Source: Clostridia bacterium
GTDB lineage: Bacteria > Acidobacteriota > Terriglobia > Terriglobales > Acidobacteriaceae
DNA: 64,000 nt
Assembly: GCA_035561135.1 (NCBI GenBank)
Contig: DATMYA010000079.1
Location: 96,204-160,203, forward strand
Direction of reading: 5' to 3'
Below the pieces are notes generated by a model. It was not told the origin of the DNA. It searched no databases and saw nothing but the letters and a program-made list of their open reading frames with translations. Every line of letters begins with the position of its first letter. Within the stretch, counting starts at the first letter, position 1. The position numbers and the translations under genes are program-made. This document shows, piece after piece, positions 45,698-54,211 of this stretch.

Positions 45698-46783
45698 TTA
45701 CCGCAGCAGAGCCGACGCGCACCATAAGACGGGCGCTTGGCCGTGAAAATCGCCTGTTCTCCGCTTGCGCGCGAGGTAATAACCCATGTCGTTCTTCTTG
45801 TTGGTCCCTTCGCAAACGTTGGTGACGTCCGAGTTCTGGTCGATGTAACCGACCAGTGCCAGCCATCCGGTTCGCGCCGCAAGGCCGTAGGTGTCTTCAT
45901 CCAGCCAGCCGCTCTTGACGCCGGTAATCATCGCGAACGTAAACATGCCCGTGCTGGATGTTTCAGGCCAGGATTCCGGCTTGTCGATCAACTGCCGCCA
46001 CATGCCATCCTTTCCCTGGAAGTCCAAAAGCGACTTCATCATCTTTTGATAGCCGCTCATGATTCGGGCGCGCCTGGGATGGTCTGCCGGGAGGGAGCGC
46101 AACAACTCCGCCATTCCTGCCGCGACCCAGCCGTTTCCGCGTCCCCAGAAAAATGGCACATCGGGTGCGTGATAGAACAGGCCATTTGGCTGCTGAAGCT
46201 TGTCGAGGTACACAGACATCTCCAACGCTGCCCGGTCGAGATATTTCTTGTCCCCAGTGGCCCGATACGCCTGTACCTGAAGAGCCGTGATCATATACAT
46301 GTCATCGATCCAGAAGCGCGTCTCCTTGGTCAATCCGTCAGGAGTTGGCTCCTCCCACTGGCGGTCGGCAATTGCCTGTCCCATCTCGAGATATTTCTGC
46401 TCCTTTGTGTACATGTACATCTGGAGCGGCAAGGCGCCGAACACGGAAGCATCCACGTGACGAGACTTAGGGATGAGCCTGGATTCCGGCTCTGTGAAGA
46501 GCGGATCGAAGCGCTTGATCAATCCCGCGGCGAGTTGTTTGTCGCCAGTTAGTTCTGCGAAGGTCATGCCGCCGTACCAGGAACAGGTCTCGGGATAACC
46601 GATCTGCTTCGGCCACATATGCGGGCTTGTGACAAAGTGCTCCGCAACACGTTTGCCAACCTCTTCCGGTGCTGTACCATCAGGCCAGTTGGTGAAGTGC
46701 TTTTGCTGGGCTGTGACGAGTTGGGAATTCAGCAGAATTAGTCCTACAATCAGGAACATTAGTACTTGGAAATGTCTCCGCAT
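45698..46783 (-). CDS. GH105 unsaturated uronyl hydrolase (short form)
   Basis: A 361-residue secreted (alpha/alpha)6-barrel enzyme with signal peptide (1-25). GH105 motifs: PETCSWYGGMTF, TKETRFWIDDMYMITALQVQAY (catalytic Asp region), GLFYHAPDVPFFWGRGNGWVAAGMAELL, ETSSTGMFTFAMI and VTNVCEGTNKKNDMGYYLARKR. It would take off 4,5-unsaturated galacturonate from rhamnogalacturonan-derived oligosaccharides. It is quite different from the GH105 protein at 36133, so the two probably see different chain ends. The promoter gap shared with the molybdenum enzyme genes contains a TGTGAAC half-site (46842-46848). Confidence 0.88.
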   Translation of the reverse strand: MRRHFQVLMFLIVGLILLNSQLVTAQQKHFTNWPDGTAPEEVGKRVAEHFVTSPHMWPKQIGYPETCSWYGGMTFAELTGDKQLAAGLIKRFDPLFTEPESRLIPKSRHVDASVFGALPLQMYMYTKEQKYLEMGQAIADRQWEEPTPDGLTKETRFWIDDMYMITALQVQAYRATGDKKYLDRAALEMSVYLDKLQQPNGLFYHAPDVPFFWGRGNGWVAAGMAELLRSLPADHPRRARIMSGYQKMMKSLLDFQGKDGMWRQLIDKPESWPETSSTGMFTFAMITGVKSGWLDEDTYGLAARTGWLALVGYIDQNSDVTNVCEGTNKKNDMGYYLARKRRTGDFHGQAPVLWCASALLR

Positions 46784-46841
46784 ATGGCCTGTTCTTTCGC
46801 GATTTCAGAGTAGTGGAATCCGGAACATCAATGTATCCTAA

Positions 46842-46848
46842 TGTGAAC
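46842..46848. promoter_or_regulatory. TGTGAAC half-site in a divergent promoter region
   Basis: A half-site equal to one arm of the 32338 palindrome lies 59 bases upstream of the GH105 gene and 79 bases upstream of the divergent iron-sulfur subunit gene. Evidence is only the short match. Confidence 0.25.
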
Positions 46849-46926
46849 AGAAATTTCCAAATTACTTCTGAATGCTGCACCATCGCTCCAGTGGAATGCA
46901 ACTTGAGTTTTTGCTGAGGCAAACGA

Positions 46927-47616
46927 ATGAGTGACGAAGATTTCAAGCTGAACGACGAGACTGGGCTCGGCCTATCGCGTCGAAGCTTTCTGAAATTGGG
47001 TGCCGCGACTGCGGCCGTTCAAATCGCCGGTCCCCGGATGGTGGCAATCGGGGGGAAAGAAGTTCCGGTGTACGGACCGGGCAAAGTGCCGGTGACGCTG
47101 GAAGTGAATGGCAAGAAATTGTCCGCCGATCTTGAACCGAGCACAACGCTGCTCGATGCCTTGCGCGACCGGTTCAACCTGACGGGAGCCAAGCGCGTCT
47201 GTGATCGCGGCGAATGCGGCGCATGCACCGTAATTATGGACGGGCGGGCCGTGTACGCTTGCCAGACTCTCGCAATCGATGCGCAAGGCAAAAAGATCAA
47301 GACCGTCGAGTCACTGGTTTTGCAGGAGGGCGCGGGAGCGAGAGGCGGCCACGTATCTCTGGAAGGCTGGAAGTTGGACCCGATACAGCAGGCATTCGTG
47401 CAACACGACGCGCAACAGTGCGGGTTCTGCACTCCCGGTTTCGTGATGGCTTCCAAGGCCCTGCTGGATCGGAACCCCAAGCCCACACCGGAACAAGTGA
47501 TTCAAGGCCTCAGCGGTAACTATTGCCGCTGTGGAACCTACAAGGGATTAAAGGCGGCGCTTGCGAGTGTGGCTTCGCATTCCGCAGCAGATATTAATAA
47601 GAAGAGGGGGAAGTAA
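46927..47616 (+). CDS. Xanthine-oxidase-family [2Fe-2S] subunit, Tat-exported (PaoA-like)
   Basis: A 229-residue iron-sulfur subunit. It carries its own twin-arginine signal (LSRRSFLKLGAATAAVQIAG, Arg18-Arg19), which would carry the folded complex to the periplasm, as in E. coli PaoA. The plant-ferredoxin-type [2Fe-2S] site is CDRGECGACTV plus a later Cys (VYACQ). The C-terminal helical-bundle site reads CGFCTPG and CRCGTY. It passes electrons between the molybdenum centre and FAD. Gene order (Fe-S, Mo, FAD) with gaps of 3 and -4 bases shows a three-subunit aldehyde/purine-type hydroxylase. Confidence 0.93.
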   Translation: MSDEDFKLNDETGLGLSRRSFLKLGAATAAVQIAGPRMVAIGGKEVPVYGPGKVPVTLEVNGKKLSADLEPSTTLLDALRDRFNLTGAKRVCDRGECGACTVIMDGRAVYACQTLAIDAQGKKIKTVESLVLQEGAGARGGHVSLEGWKLDPIQQAFVQHDAQQCGFCTPGFVMASKALLDRNPKPTPEQVIQGLSGNYCRCGTYKGLKAALASVASHSAADINKKRGK

Positions 47617-47619
47617 CGG

Positions 47620-49998
47620 ATGCCTCCGACTAGAACACCCTATTCCTGGCCCGACGCCCCCGAGCGCAAACTTATTGGCAAGCGTGTCACTCGCGTTGAC
47701 GGCGCGATCAAAGCGGCCGGCGCGGCAAAATACACGTACGATCAGCATCCGGCAGGCATGATTTATGCACGCATGCTGGGCTGTCCCCACGCGCACGCAC
47801 GCATCACAGCGCTCGACACAAGCGCAGCGGAGAAAATTGCAGGCGTTCGTGCCGTGTACATAATCCAGAAGCCCGGGACGGAAATCTTCTGGGCCGGTGA
47901 TGAAATCGTCGCCGTTGCTGCCGACAGCGAGAGAATCGTCGATCGGGCGATCGATGCAATCAAGGTGGAGTACGAAGTACTTCCGCACCTCGTCTCTGAT
48001 CATGAACCACCGGCAAACATCGCGAGCACGTCCGGTCCAGCCTCTGTAGAAGACTTGCGGGGGATGTTCGAGAACCAAACGCCGGATGGCGAGATCATCG
48101 CGTACGTCGCGACGAACGGGATCAGTTTCCAACCGACAGAAGACATGCTGAAAACCATGGCTGGGTTCGGCGTGGCACCGGCTGTTTTGAACGCCATAAA
48201 GGGCGCCACGGAGAAGCCCGCAGTCCCTAAGCAGCCAAGCTTCTACAAGCAGTCGCCGGCGCAAGTGGAGGGTACTCCGGATTCCGCGTTCAAGCAGGAC
48301 GGGGTTGTTGTTTCCGAGGGCGTCTACGGCGCGTCTGTCATCGCCCACTGCTGCATGGAGGCACACGGTACGGTTTGCGAGTGGCCGGATAAAGATAGTC
48401 TCAACGTCTTCATATCCACGCAGAACGTGTCCGGCATTGCTCCCCAGATGGCCGGTCCATTGAAGATTAGCGCCGACAAGATTCACGTCCACCAGGACCA
48501 CATGGGTGGCGGGTTCGGCAGCAAGTTCGGTCCCGACCGCTGGGGAATTGTGAATGCGGAACTTTCGCGCATGGCGGGCGGCAAGCCCGTCCGCCTAATG
48601 CTCGATCGCGATCGCGAACTGCAAGTCGCGGGCGCGCGTCCCTCCGCTTACGCTCGCGTCAAGATCGCTGCTCAAAAGGATGGCGCGATTGTCGCGTGGC
48701 AATCCTTTGGATGGGGCACTGGCGGACCAGGCGGTGGCGGATCTCCGCCTCTTCCCTACGTGTTTGAAATCCCCAACAGGCGAGTCCAGCACACGGCAGT
48801 CGTGAACCATATTGGCCCGGCGCGCGCATGGCGTGCTCCGAACCATCCGCAGGCAGCGCTCATTACCATGTCGGCGTTGGACGACCTGGCTGCTGCTCTG
48901 CACATGGACCCACTCGATTTCTTCCTGAAGAACATCGACATGACCGGCGCACGCTCGGCGAATTACAGCGAGGAGTTTGGAATTGCTGCCGACCTCATGG
49001 GATGGAAATCCAAGTGGCGCTCACGAGAAGTGAATTCGAAAGACAAGAGCACAGTCAAACGCGGGCTTGGGCTCTCATTACACACATGGGGTGGACGCGG
49101 TCACCGCTCCGAGTGCGACCTTACAATCCATCCTGATGGCGCTGTTGAGATCAAGACGGGCACACAGGACCTTGGCACCGGCACTCGAACCTGCATCCTG
49201 ATGGTCGCCGCCGATACGCTCGGTGTCCCAATGAGTCAGTTAAGTCTTCTCATTGGCGATAACAAGTACCCGGTATCTGGGACTTCCGGCGGTTCCACCA
49301 CGATCGGCGGAGTCAGTGCGGCGACCCGGCGCGCGGCAGTGGACGCCCGTGCTGCGCTGCTGGAACGCGTTGCCCCGGCACTCGAGGCCAAACCAGAAGA
49401 ACTCGATATTGCTGACGGCGCGATCTACGTGAAGGCTGCACCCTCGCGCAAGCTGACGTGGAAGCAAGCCTGCCAGAAGATCGGTCCCGTGCCACTGACG
49501 ATACGTGGCGTAAATCCGGATCGTAGCAAGCTCCCCGACCTGACAAATGCGGGAGTAGCCGGCGTACAGATGGCTGAAGTCACAGTGGACACGGAAACCG
49601 GCATCGTGCGCGTGAAGAAGATGGTAGCCGTGCAGGACTGCGGCCTGATCGTGGACCTCGAGACCGCAGAGTCGCAAATTAACGGTGCGCTGATTATGGG
49701 CATCAGCTCGGCTCTGTATGAAGAAAAGATCCACGATCCAAACACGGGGCGCATGCTGAACCCGAATTTGGAGTTCTATCGACTGGCTGGCATTGGCGAC
49801 ATCCCTGAATTGGCCGTCCACATGATGACCGGCAAGGGCTACGATGAGCGCGGCGTCATTGGGCTTGGCGAGCCGCCTGTGATCTCGCCTGCCGCTGCAA
49901 TCTCGAATGCCGTCGCCAACGCTATTGGCGTCCGCGTCGGCATGATCCCACTCACGCCCGAACGCGTACTTGCGGCGCTGGAGAGGACACAAGCATGA
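47620..49998 (+). CDS. Xanthine-oxidase-family molybdopterin-binding subunit (PaoC-like)
   Basis: A 792-residue catalytic subunit. The N-terminal a/b-hammerhead domain (about 18-125) is followed by an unusual insert (about 132-215), then the molybdopterin-binding domains: the HMGGGFGSKFGPD loop, GPARAWRAPNHPQ (Arg region contacting substrate or cofactor), TSGGSTTIGG and VIGLGEPPVISPAAA, whose Glu is the catalytic base of the family. It hydroxylates an aldehyde or heterocycle using water oxygen; family members of this layout often oxidise aldehydes. The substrate is unknown. Export depends on the partner's Tat signal. The insert contains a helical motif (GISFQPTEDMLKTM) absent from the standard enzyme. 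Confidence 0.92.
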   Translation: MPPTRTPYSWPDAPERKLIGKRVTRVDGAIKAAGAAKYTYDQHPAGMIYARMLGCPHAHARITALDTSAAEKIAGVRAVYIIQKPGTEIFWAGDEIVAVAADSERIVDRAIDAIKVEYEVLPHLVSDHEPPANIASTSGPASVEDLRGMFENQTPDGEIIAYVATNGISFQPTEDMLKTMAGFGVAPAVLNAIKGATEKPAVPKQPSFYKQSPAQVEGTPDSAFKQDGVVVSEGVYGASVIAHCCMEAHGTVCEWPDKDSLNVFISTQNVSGIAPQMAGPLKISADKIHVHQDHMGGGFGSKFGPDRWGIVNAELSRMAGGKPVRLMLDRDRELQVAGARPSAYARVKIAAQKDGAIVAWQSFGWGTGGPGGGGSPPLPYVFEIPNRRVQHTAVVNHIGPARAWRAPNHPQAALITMSALDDLAAALHMDPLDFFLKNIDMTGARSANYSEEFGIAADLMGWKSKWRSREVNSKDKSTVKRGLGLSLHTWGGRGHRSECDLTIHPDGAVEIKTGTQDLGTGTRTCILMVAADTLGVPMSQLSLLIGDNKYPVSGTSGGSTTIGGVSAATRRAAVDARAALLERVAPALEAKPEELDIADGAIYVKAAPSRKLTWKQACQKIGPVPLTIRGVNPDRSKLPDLTNAGVAGVQMAEVTVDTETGIVRVKKMVAVQDCGLIVDLETAESQINGALIMGISSALYEEKIHDPNTGRMLNPNLEFYRLAGIGDIPELAVHMMTGKGYDERGVIGLGEPPVISPAAAISNAVANAIGVRVGMIPLTPERVLAALERTQA

Positions 49999-50984
49999 AG
50001 GCTTTCGAATACGCGAGTCCTGTCGATGTGAACCAAGTCTCGGTCCTGCTAGAACGCGGGAAAGGCGCTATTCTGGCCGGTGGTACGGACTTGCTTGCGC
50101 TGATAAAGGGCGCGGTGGTCGAACCGAAGCGCCTCGTCAACATTAAAAGTATCGAGGGGCTCGAAGGCGTCGCATCGAGTAAGGGAGGGTTGCGCATTGG
50201 CGCCCTCGCTCGCCTGCAAGACCTGGCCGATAACGCGATAATTCGCACATCGTACCCTGCACTGGCTGAGGCATTGGACGAGGCAGCAAGTCCTCAGATA
50301 CGCAACATGGCCACGATTGGCGGAAACCTTCTCCAGCGGCCGCGTTGCTGGTATTTCCGCAGCGGCTTCGGCCTGCTGGCACTGGATAGCACTGGTGAAT
50401 CACTCGTGTTGAAGGGCGACAACCGGTATCACGCCATTCTCGGAAACGACGGCCCTGCCTACTTTGTTTCGCCGTCGACCATTGCTCCCGCTCTGATCGC
50501 GTACGATGCGAAGGTCACGATCCTCGGGAACAATGGCAAGCGGCGAATCACCCCGCTTCAGGACCTCTACCGCATTCCGAAGCAGAGAGAAGATGTCGAG
50601 CACGCCCTGACGCCCGGCGAAGTGCTTACGGAAATCAACATCCCCCCGGCGGCAGCGAACACAAAGGCGGCCGTCTACGAGGTAAGACAGAAGCATGCTT
50701 TCGATTGGCCGCTTGCTACTGCTGCTGTCGTGCTTCGGATGAATGGCAATACTGTGCAATCCGCTCGTGTAGCAATGGGACATGTGGCTCCGATTCCGTG
50801 GATCTCGACAGAAGCAGAGGCCGTCCTCGCAGGCAAGCCGCTCAACGAACAGACGATCTTTGCCGCGGCCAGCGCTGCGGTCCAGAAGGCAAAGAGCCTC
50901 GGCCAAAACGGCCACAAGATTCAGTGCGCACGGACCGCCGTAAAGCGCGCGATCATGAAGGCTGCCGGACTTCCGGTGGCATAG
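49995..50984 (+). CDS. Xanthine-oxidase-family FAD-binding subunit (PaoB-like)
   Basis: A 329-residue FAD-binding protein, overlapping the previous gene by ATGA and so translationally coupled. FAD motifs: AILAGGTDLLALIK, and NMATIGGNLLQRPRCWYF, then the C-terminal CO-dehydrogenase flavoprotein domain. E. coli PaoB binds an extra [4Fe-4S] cluster through a cysteine-rich loop after NLLQR; here only C118 remains, and the whole protein has two Cys, so that cluster is most likely absent. It passes electrons from Fe-S centres to an acceptor. Confidence 0.92.
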   Translation: MKAFEYASPVDVNQVSVLLERGKGAILAGGTDLLALIKGAVVEPKRLVNIKSIEGLEGVASSKGGLRIGALARLQDLADNAIIRTSYPALAEALDEAASPQIRNMATIGGNLLQRPRCWYFRSGFGLLALDSTGESLVLKGDNRYHAILGNDGPAYFVSPSTIAPALIAYDAKVTILGNNGKRRITPLQDLYRIPKQREDVEHALTPGEVLTEINIPPAAANTKAAVYEVRQKHAFDWPLATAAVVLRMNGNTVQSARVAMGHVAPIPWISTEAEAVLAGKPLNEQTIFAAASAAVQKAKSLGQNGHKIQCARTAVKRAIMKAAGLPVA

Positions 50985-50999
50985 GAGAACAAAGTTTCC

Positions 51000-51230
51000 A
51001 TGCTTTGCGATTCCGACCGCTTCGATAAGAACCGCCCGGACCTTTGCCCCTCACTGCGGTGGAAGGGCATGTTTATATTGGCGGAACGAGATCCCTCCGT
51101 TCCGCCCACCAACGACGGCCTGTGCTGGTGTGGGCACACGCAGAACTGCATAGGCCCTGACGGCAGACTCGCAGAGCCGGGTGAGTGCTCGGACACTACC
51201 CGCAACTGTCACGGCAGCAACTGCGATTAG
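51000..51230 (+). CDS. Small cysteine-rich protein, unknown function
   Basis: A 76-residue ORF that starts 15 bases after the FAD-subunit stop, with GGAGAA ten bases upstream. An internal ATG at 51069 with its own GGAAGG would give a 53-residue form. It has eight Cys (3, 16, 42, 44, 50, 63, 70, 75), most in the segment GLCWCGHTQNCIGPDGR and GECSDTTRNCHGSNC, with no signal peptide or membrane span. The density of Cys, His and Asp suggests metal or cluster binding, or a disulfide-stabilised peptide. I do not recognise the family. Position suggests co-transcription with the molybdenum enzyme. Confidence 0.55.
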   Translation: MLCDSDRFDKNRPDLCPSLRWKGMFILAERDPSVPPTNDGLCWCGHTQNCIGPDGRLAEPGECSDTTRNCHGSNCD

Positions 51231-51298
51231 ATCGGTGCTTCGCGAGTGGACGCCGGCTGCTATCGCGGTTGTCACTCTACACACTCTTGGAGAAGTGG

Positions 51299-51952
51299 AT
51301 GTTTCGTAAAATTCTCGTCGCAATCAGCTTCATGCTTTTCGCAACCTTGGCCTTGGCGGCCGGACCGGGGAAGGTGGAACAGACGGCAGCATTTTCCGAT
51401 GCGTCTGCGCCTGCGAACATCACGGCGGCACTCGCGCCTCAAGGCTATCGGCTGACGCTCTATGACGGCACCGTGGTGGACGTGTGGCTGCGCAATTCGA
51501 TTCCTGTCGTTAAGCAGGCGAATTCAGCAGCCGTCTATCCTGAGCTCGCGCCATCCACATTCGTTGGGGTAATCAGTTTCCGTACTCAAAGAAGCGACTT
51601 CCGCGGACTCCCGGTGAAAGCCGGCACGTACACGATGAGGTACGAAGCGCTGCCCGAAGACGGCAACCACATGGGAGTGGCGGCCCAACCGGATTTTGTG
51701 CTGCTGGTTCCCATCGGTGCCGATCCCGGTCCTGACGCCAAGCCATCAACGGCCGAACTGCTGAAACTCAGCGCAAAGGCCACAGGCATATCCCATCCTG
51801 CCTCGTTCAGCATGGTTCCGATTGAGGGTGCAAGTGGATTCCCATCGCTGTTCTACACCTCGGAGGGATTCGCGGCGTTCGCCGCCGAGGCAACCACGCA
51901 ATCGGGCAAGCTGCCCTTGGCGCTGGTGGTGAAAGGCGTAGCGCAGCAATAG
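51299..51952 (+). CDS. Secreted protein of unknown function
   Basis: A 217-residue protein with a clear signal peptide (FRKILVAISFMLFATLALAA). The mature part looks beta-rich, with segments such as GYRLTLYDGTVVDVWLRNSIPVV and DFRGLPVKAGTYTMRYEALPEDG, reminiscent of small periplasmic proteins with one beta-sandwich fold. I do not recognise the family. The ATG at 51299 has GGAG in good position; an in-frame extension to 51185 overlaps the small Cys-rich ORF and is less likely. It follows the molybdenum enzyme genes and may be a periplasmic partner. Confidence 0.8.
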   Translation: MFRKILVAISFMLFATLALAAGPGKVEQTAAFSDASAPANITAALAPQGYRLTLYDGTVVDVWLRNSIPVVKQANSAAVYPELAPSTFVGVISFRTQRSDFRGLPVKAGTYTMRYEALPEDGNHMGVAAQPDFVLLVPIGADPGPDAKPSTAELLKLSAKATGISHPASFSMVPIEGASGFPSLFYTSEGFAAFAAEATTQSGKLPLALVVKGVAQQ

Positions 51953-52041
51953 CATATTTTCAGAACTCACTTCGGTAACAGCGTAGGTCGTAGTTCGACT
52001 TCGCCCGCGCATATCGACGAGAGAGAACGTTTGGCGCTCGT

Positions 52042-54201
52042 TTATAAGAATGACAAACTTTCAGACATAGCTTCCAGTTCTTCGGCCAATCGTTCCGCAG
52101 TATGCTCTACCTTTATGTCTGATCCGCACTTGTCCAGCCCTCCGCGGATCTGCATCATGCATCCAGGGCAGTCCATCAATACCAGGGAACTGCCCGTTTC
52201 GCTGATGTTCTTCACCTTGCGCTCAAGGATTGGGGCTGAGATTTCCGGCAGTTTCAGCGAATACGACCCACCCATTCCGCAACACGTATCGCATTCCGCC
52301 ATTTCGACCAGTTCATAACCAGCCTTCGTCATGAGCTCACGAGGCGGCTGGTCAGCCTTCAGCGTCCGTTTGAGGTGGCAGGAGTCGTGATAAGTGAAGG
52401 TGCTCATTTTCTTTCCGGGCTTGAATCTGAGCCGTCCCTCGTCAACAAGCTTCTTTACTAATGTAGAAAAGTCGATCACCTTGGCCGAGAGTTCCCTGGC
52501 AGCTTCAATGCACTCGGTTTGGCCGAGGCTCTGGAACGTGCTGATGAAATCCTGCTTCAGTGCCACGGTGCAGGTGGGACAGGCCGAGACAACATATTGC
52601 ACACCTTCTTCGAGCAACGCTGAGATGTTGTCCTCGGCATTCTTGGCAGCGACCTCATAGGCGCCGCTGTAGCGCGCAGGCGCTCCGCAGCAAGTCTGCT
52701 TCTCGGGGAAGGTAACTTCGATTCCTGCCTTGTTCAAAATCTTAATAACGGACTCGCCAATTTCCGGATAAGCAAAGTCCACGAGACAGCCGGCATAAAA
52801 CGCCGCTTTTTCCTTGCACTTAGGCTGATTGATTTTCTTGAACCGGTCCCGCAGAGGCTCTTCCGCAATTGCCGGGAGGCTTCGGAAGCTGGTCATATCC
52901 GACAGGAACATCGGAAGATGGCGGATAAGCCCGTTCTTGTTGAAGGGCTTCTGCGCGAGAGAGGCGGCGCGCAGCATGGAGTGAAACAGCTTGCGATTAT
53001 TCACCACCGAGAAGATGGCCTTCTGCGCCCGAGGCTGACCCTTTTCGACGGCAATCCGCCGTCGCAGTTCCAGAATTAGTGCCGGAATGTCGATCTTGCC
53101 CGGGCAGACCTCGGCGCAGTTGCCACACTGAATACACAGGCTTTGGATATCATCCGCGGCTTCGAGCCCGTCGAAGCAGGCCGTGAGAATGATGCCGATG
53201 CCGCCCGTATACACCTTGCCGAACACGTGACCGCCCACCAACCGGAATACTGGGCAGACGTTCAAGCACGATGCGCAGCGCACACATTGGAGCGCCTGCT
53301 TGAACTTCGGGTCCTGCGCCGTTTCCGTGCGGCGGCTGTCCATGAGGATAATGTGCAGGTCCTTAGGCGTGCCGTCTGTATTGGGCACCGGGCCGCTAAT
53401 GATCGACACGTAGCTGGTCAGCAACTGGGCGGTCGCGCTTCGGGGCAGTGCGGTCAGGATCGGCACTACGTCGTCGAACTTCGCCAGGAGCTTTTCGATT
53501 CCTACGATCGCTACGTGAATCCTTGGCAGCGTGGTGACCAGCCGAGCGTTGCCTTCGTTGGTGACGATGACGATGCTGCCGGTTTCCGCCACCGCCATAT
53601 TGGCGCCCGTGATGCCCAAATCAGCGTCAAGGAATTTTGCGCGCAGCTTCTCGCGCGCAAACGCCACCAACCGGGGAATATCCGGGGGTTGCCCTGCCTC
53701 CACTTCCCTGCTGAATGTTTCGGCGACCTCTTCCTTGAGCATGTGTATCGCCGGCATAACCATGTGCGAAGGCGTCTGGTGTGCCAGTTGAATAATCCAC
53801 TCCCCCAGATCGGTCTCGTTGACTGCAATGCCGGCCTTCTCGAGGTAGGGATTCAGATGTATCTCCTCGGATGCCATCGACTTCGACTTGACCACGGTCT
53901 TAACGCCGTTGTGCTGCGCGAGCCTGAGGATGTAATCCCTTACCGCTTCAGGACTGTTGGCTCGGAACACCTTGGCTCCGCGTGCCTCCGCATTGAATTT
54001 GAATTGCTCTGCCAGCTCTTCAAGATGTGCAGCGGCGTACGATTTTCGTTCTGCGATCTGCGTGCGGAGCGTCTCGAATTCGATGCCCTCGTAAGCTTTG
54101 GACCGGCTTACGCGGTAAGCCTCAGAAAATCTACCTAGCGCGCCCGTGAGGTTCGGATTGTTAATGGCCGTGTTGATTGACTGGCGGAACTCTTTTTTCA
54201 T
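52042..54201 (-). CDS. Fused LutB-LutA lactate oxidation iron-sulfur protein
   Basis: A 719-residue fusion. The first ~470 residues match LutB/LldF: a LUD domain (GITGANMAVAETGSIVIVTNEGN) and two [4Fe-4S] motifs, CVRCASCLNVCPV and CIQCGNCAEVCPG. The rest matches LutA/LldE: two cysteine-rich (CCG) domains with KQTCCGAPARYSG and HDSCHLKRT...CDTCCGMGGSYSLK. In most bacteria these are separate subunits; here they are one chain. With LutC it should oxidise L-lactate to pyruvate in the cytoplasm, passing electrons to quinone or another acceptor. The ATG at 54201 is preferred, as the longer frame overlaps lutC. Confidence 0.9.
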   Translation of the reverse strand: MKKEFRQSINTAINNPNLTGALGRFSEAYRVSRSKAYEGIEFETLRTQIAERKSYAAAHLEELAEQFKFNAEARGAKVFRANSPEAVRDYILRLAQHNGVKTVVKSKSMASEEIHLNPYLEKAGIAVNETDLGEWIIQLAHQTPSHMVMPAIHMLKEEVAETFSREVEAGQPPDIPRLVAFAREKLRAKFLDADLGITGANMAVAETGSIVIVTNEGNARLVTTLPRIHVAIVGIEKLLAKFDDVVPILTALPRSATAQLLTSYVSIISGPVPNTDGTPKDLHIILMDSRRTETAQDPKFKQALQCVRCASCLNVCPVFRLVGGHVFGKVYTGGIGIILTACFDGLEAADDIQSLCIQCGNCAEVCPGKIDIPALILELRRRIAVEKGQPRAQKAIFSVVNNRKLFHSMLRAASLAQKPFNKNGLIRHLPMFLSDMTSFRSLPAIAEEPLRDRFKKINQPKCKEKAAFYAGCLVDFAYPEIGESVIKILNKAGIEVTFPEKQTCCGAPARYSGAYEVAAKNAEDNISALLEEGVQYVVSACPTCTVALKQDFISTFQSLGQTECIEAARELSAKVIDFSTLVKKLVDEGRLRFKPGKKMSTFTYHDSCHLKRTLKADQPPRELMTKAGYELVEMAECDTCCGMGGSYSLKLPEISAPILERKVKNISETGSSLVLMDCPGCMMQIRGGLDKCGSDIKVEHTAERLAEELEAMSESLSFL

Positions 54202-54211
54202 CACCGAATCC

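Noticed and set aside
45737..46552. 271-codon frame opposite the short GH105 gene
   Set aside because: GH105 motifs on the minus strand are intact; this frame is a shadow.
47548..48501. 317-codon frame opposite the molybdenum-enzyme genes
   Set aside because: Antisense to conserved cofactor-binding sequence, with no own ribosome-binding site or motif.
53143..54138. 331-codon frame opposite the LutB-LutA fusion
   Set aside because: Antisense to conserved Fe-S and LUD motifs; its translation has no recognisable domain.
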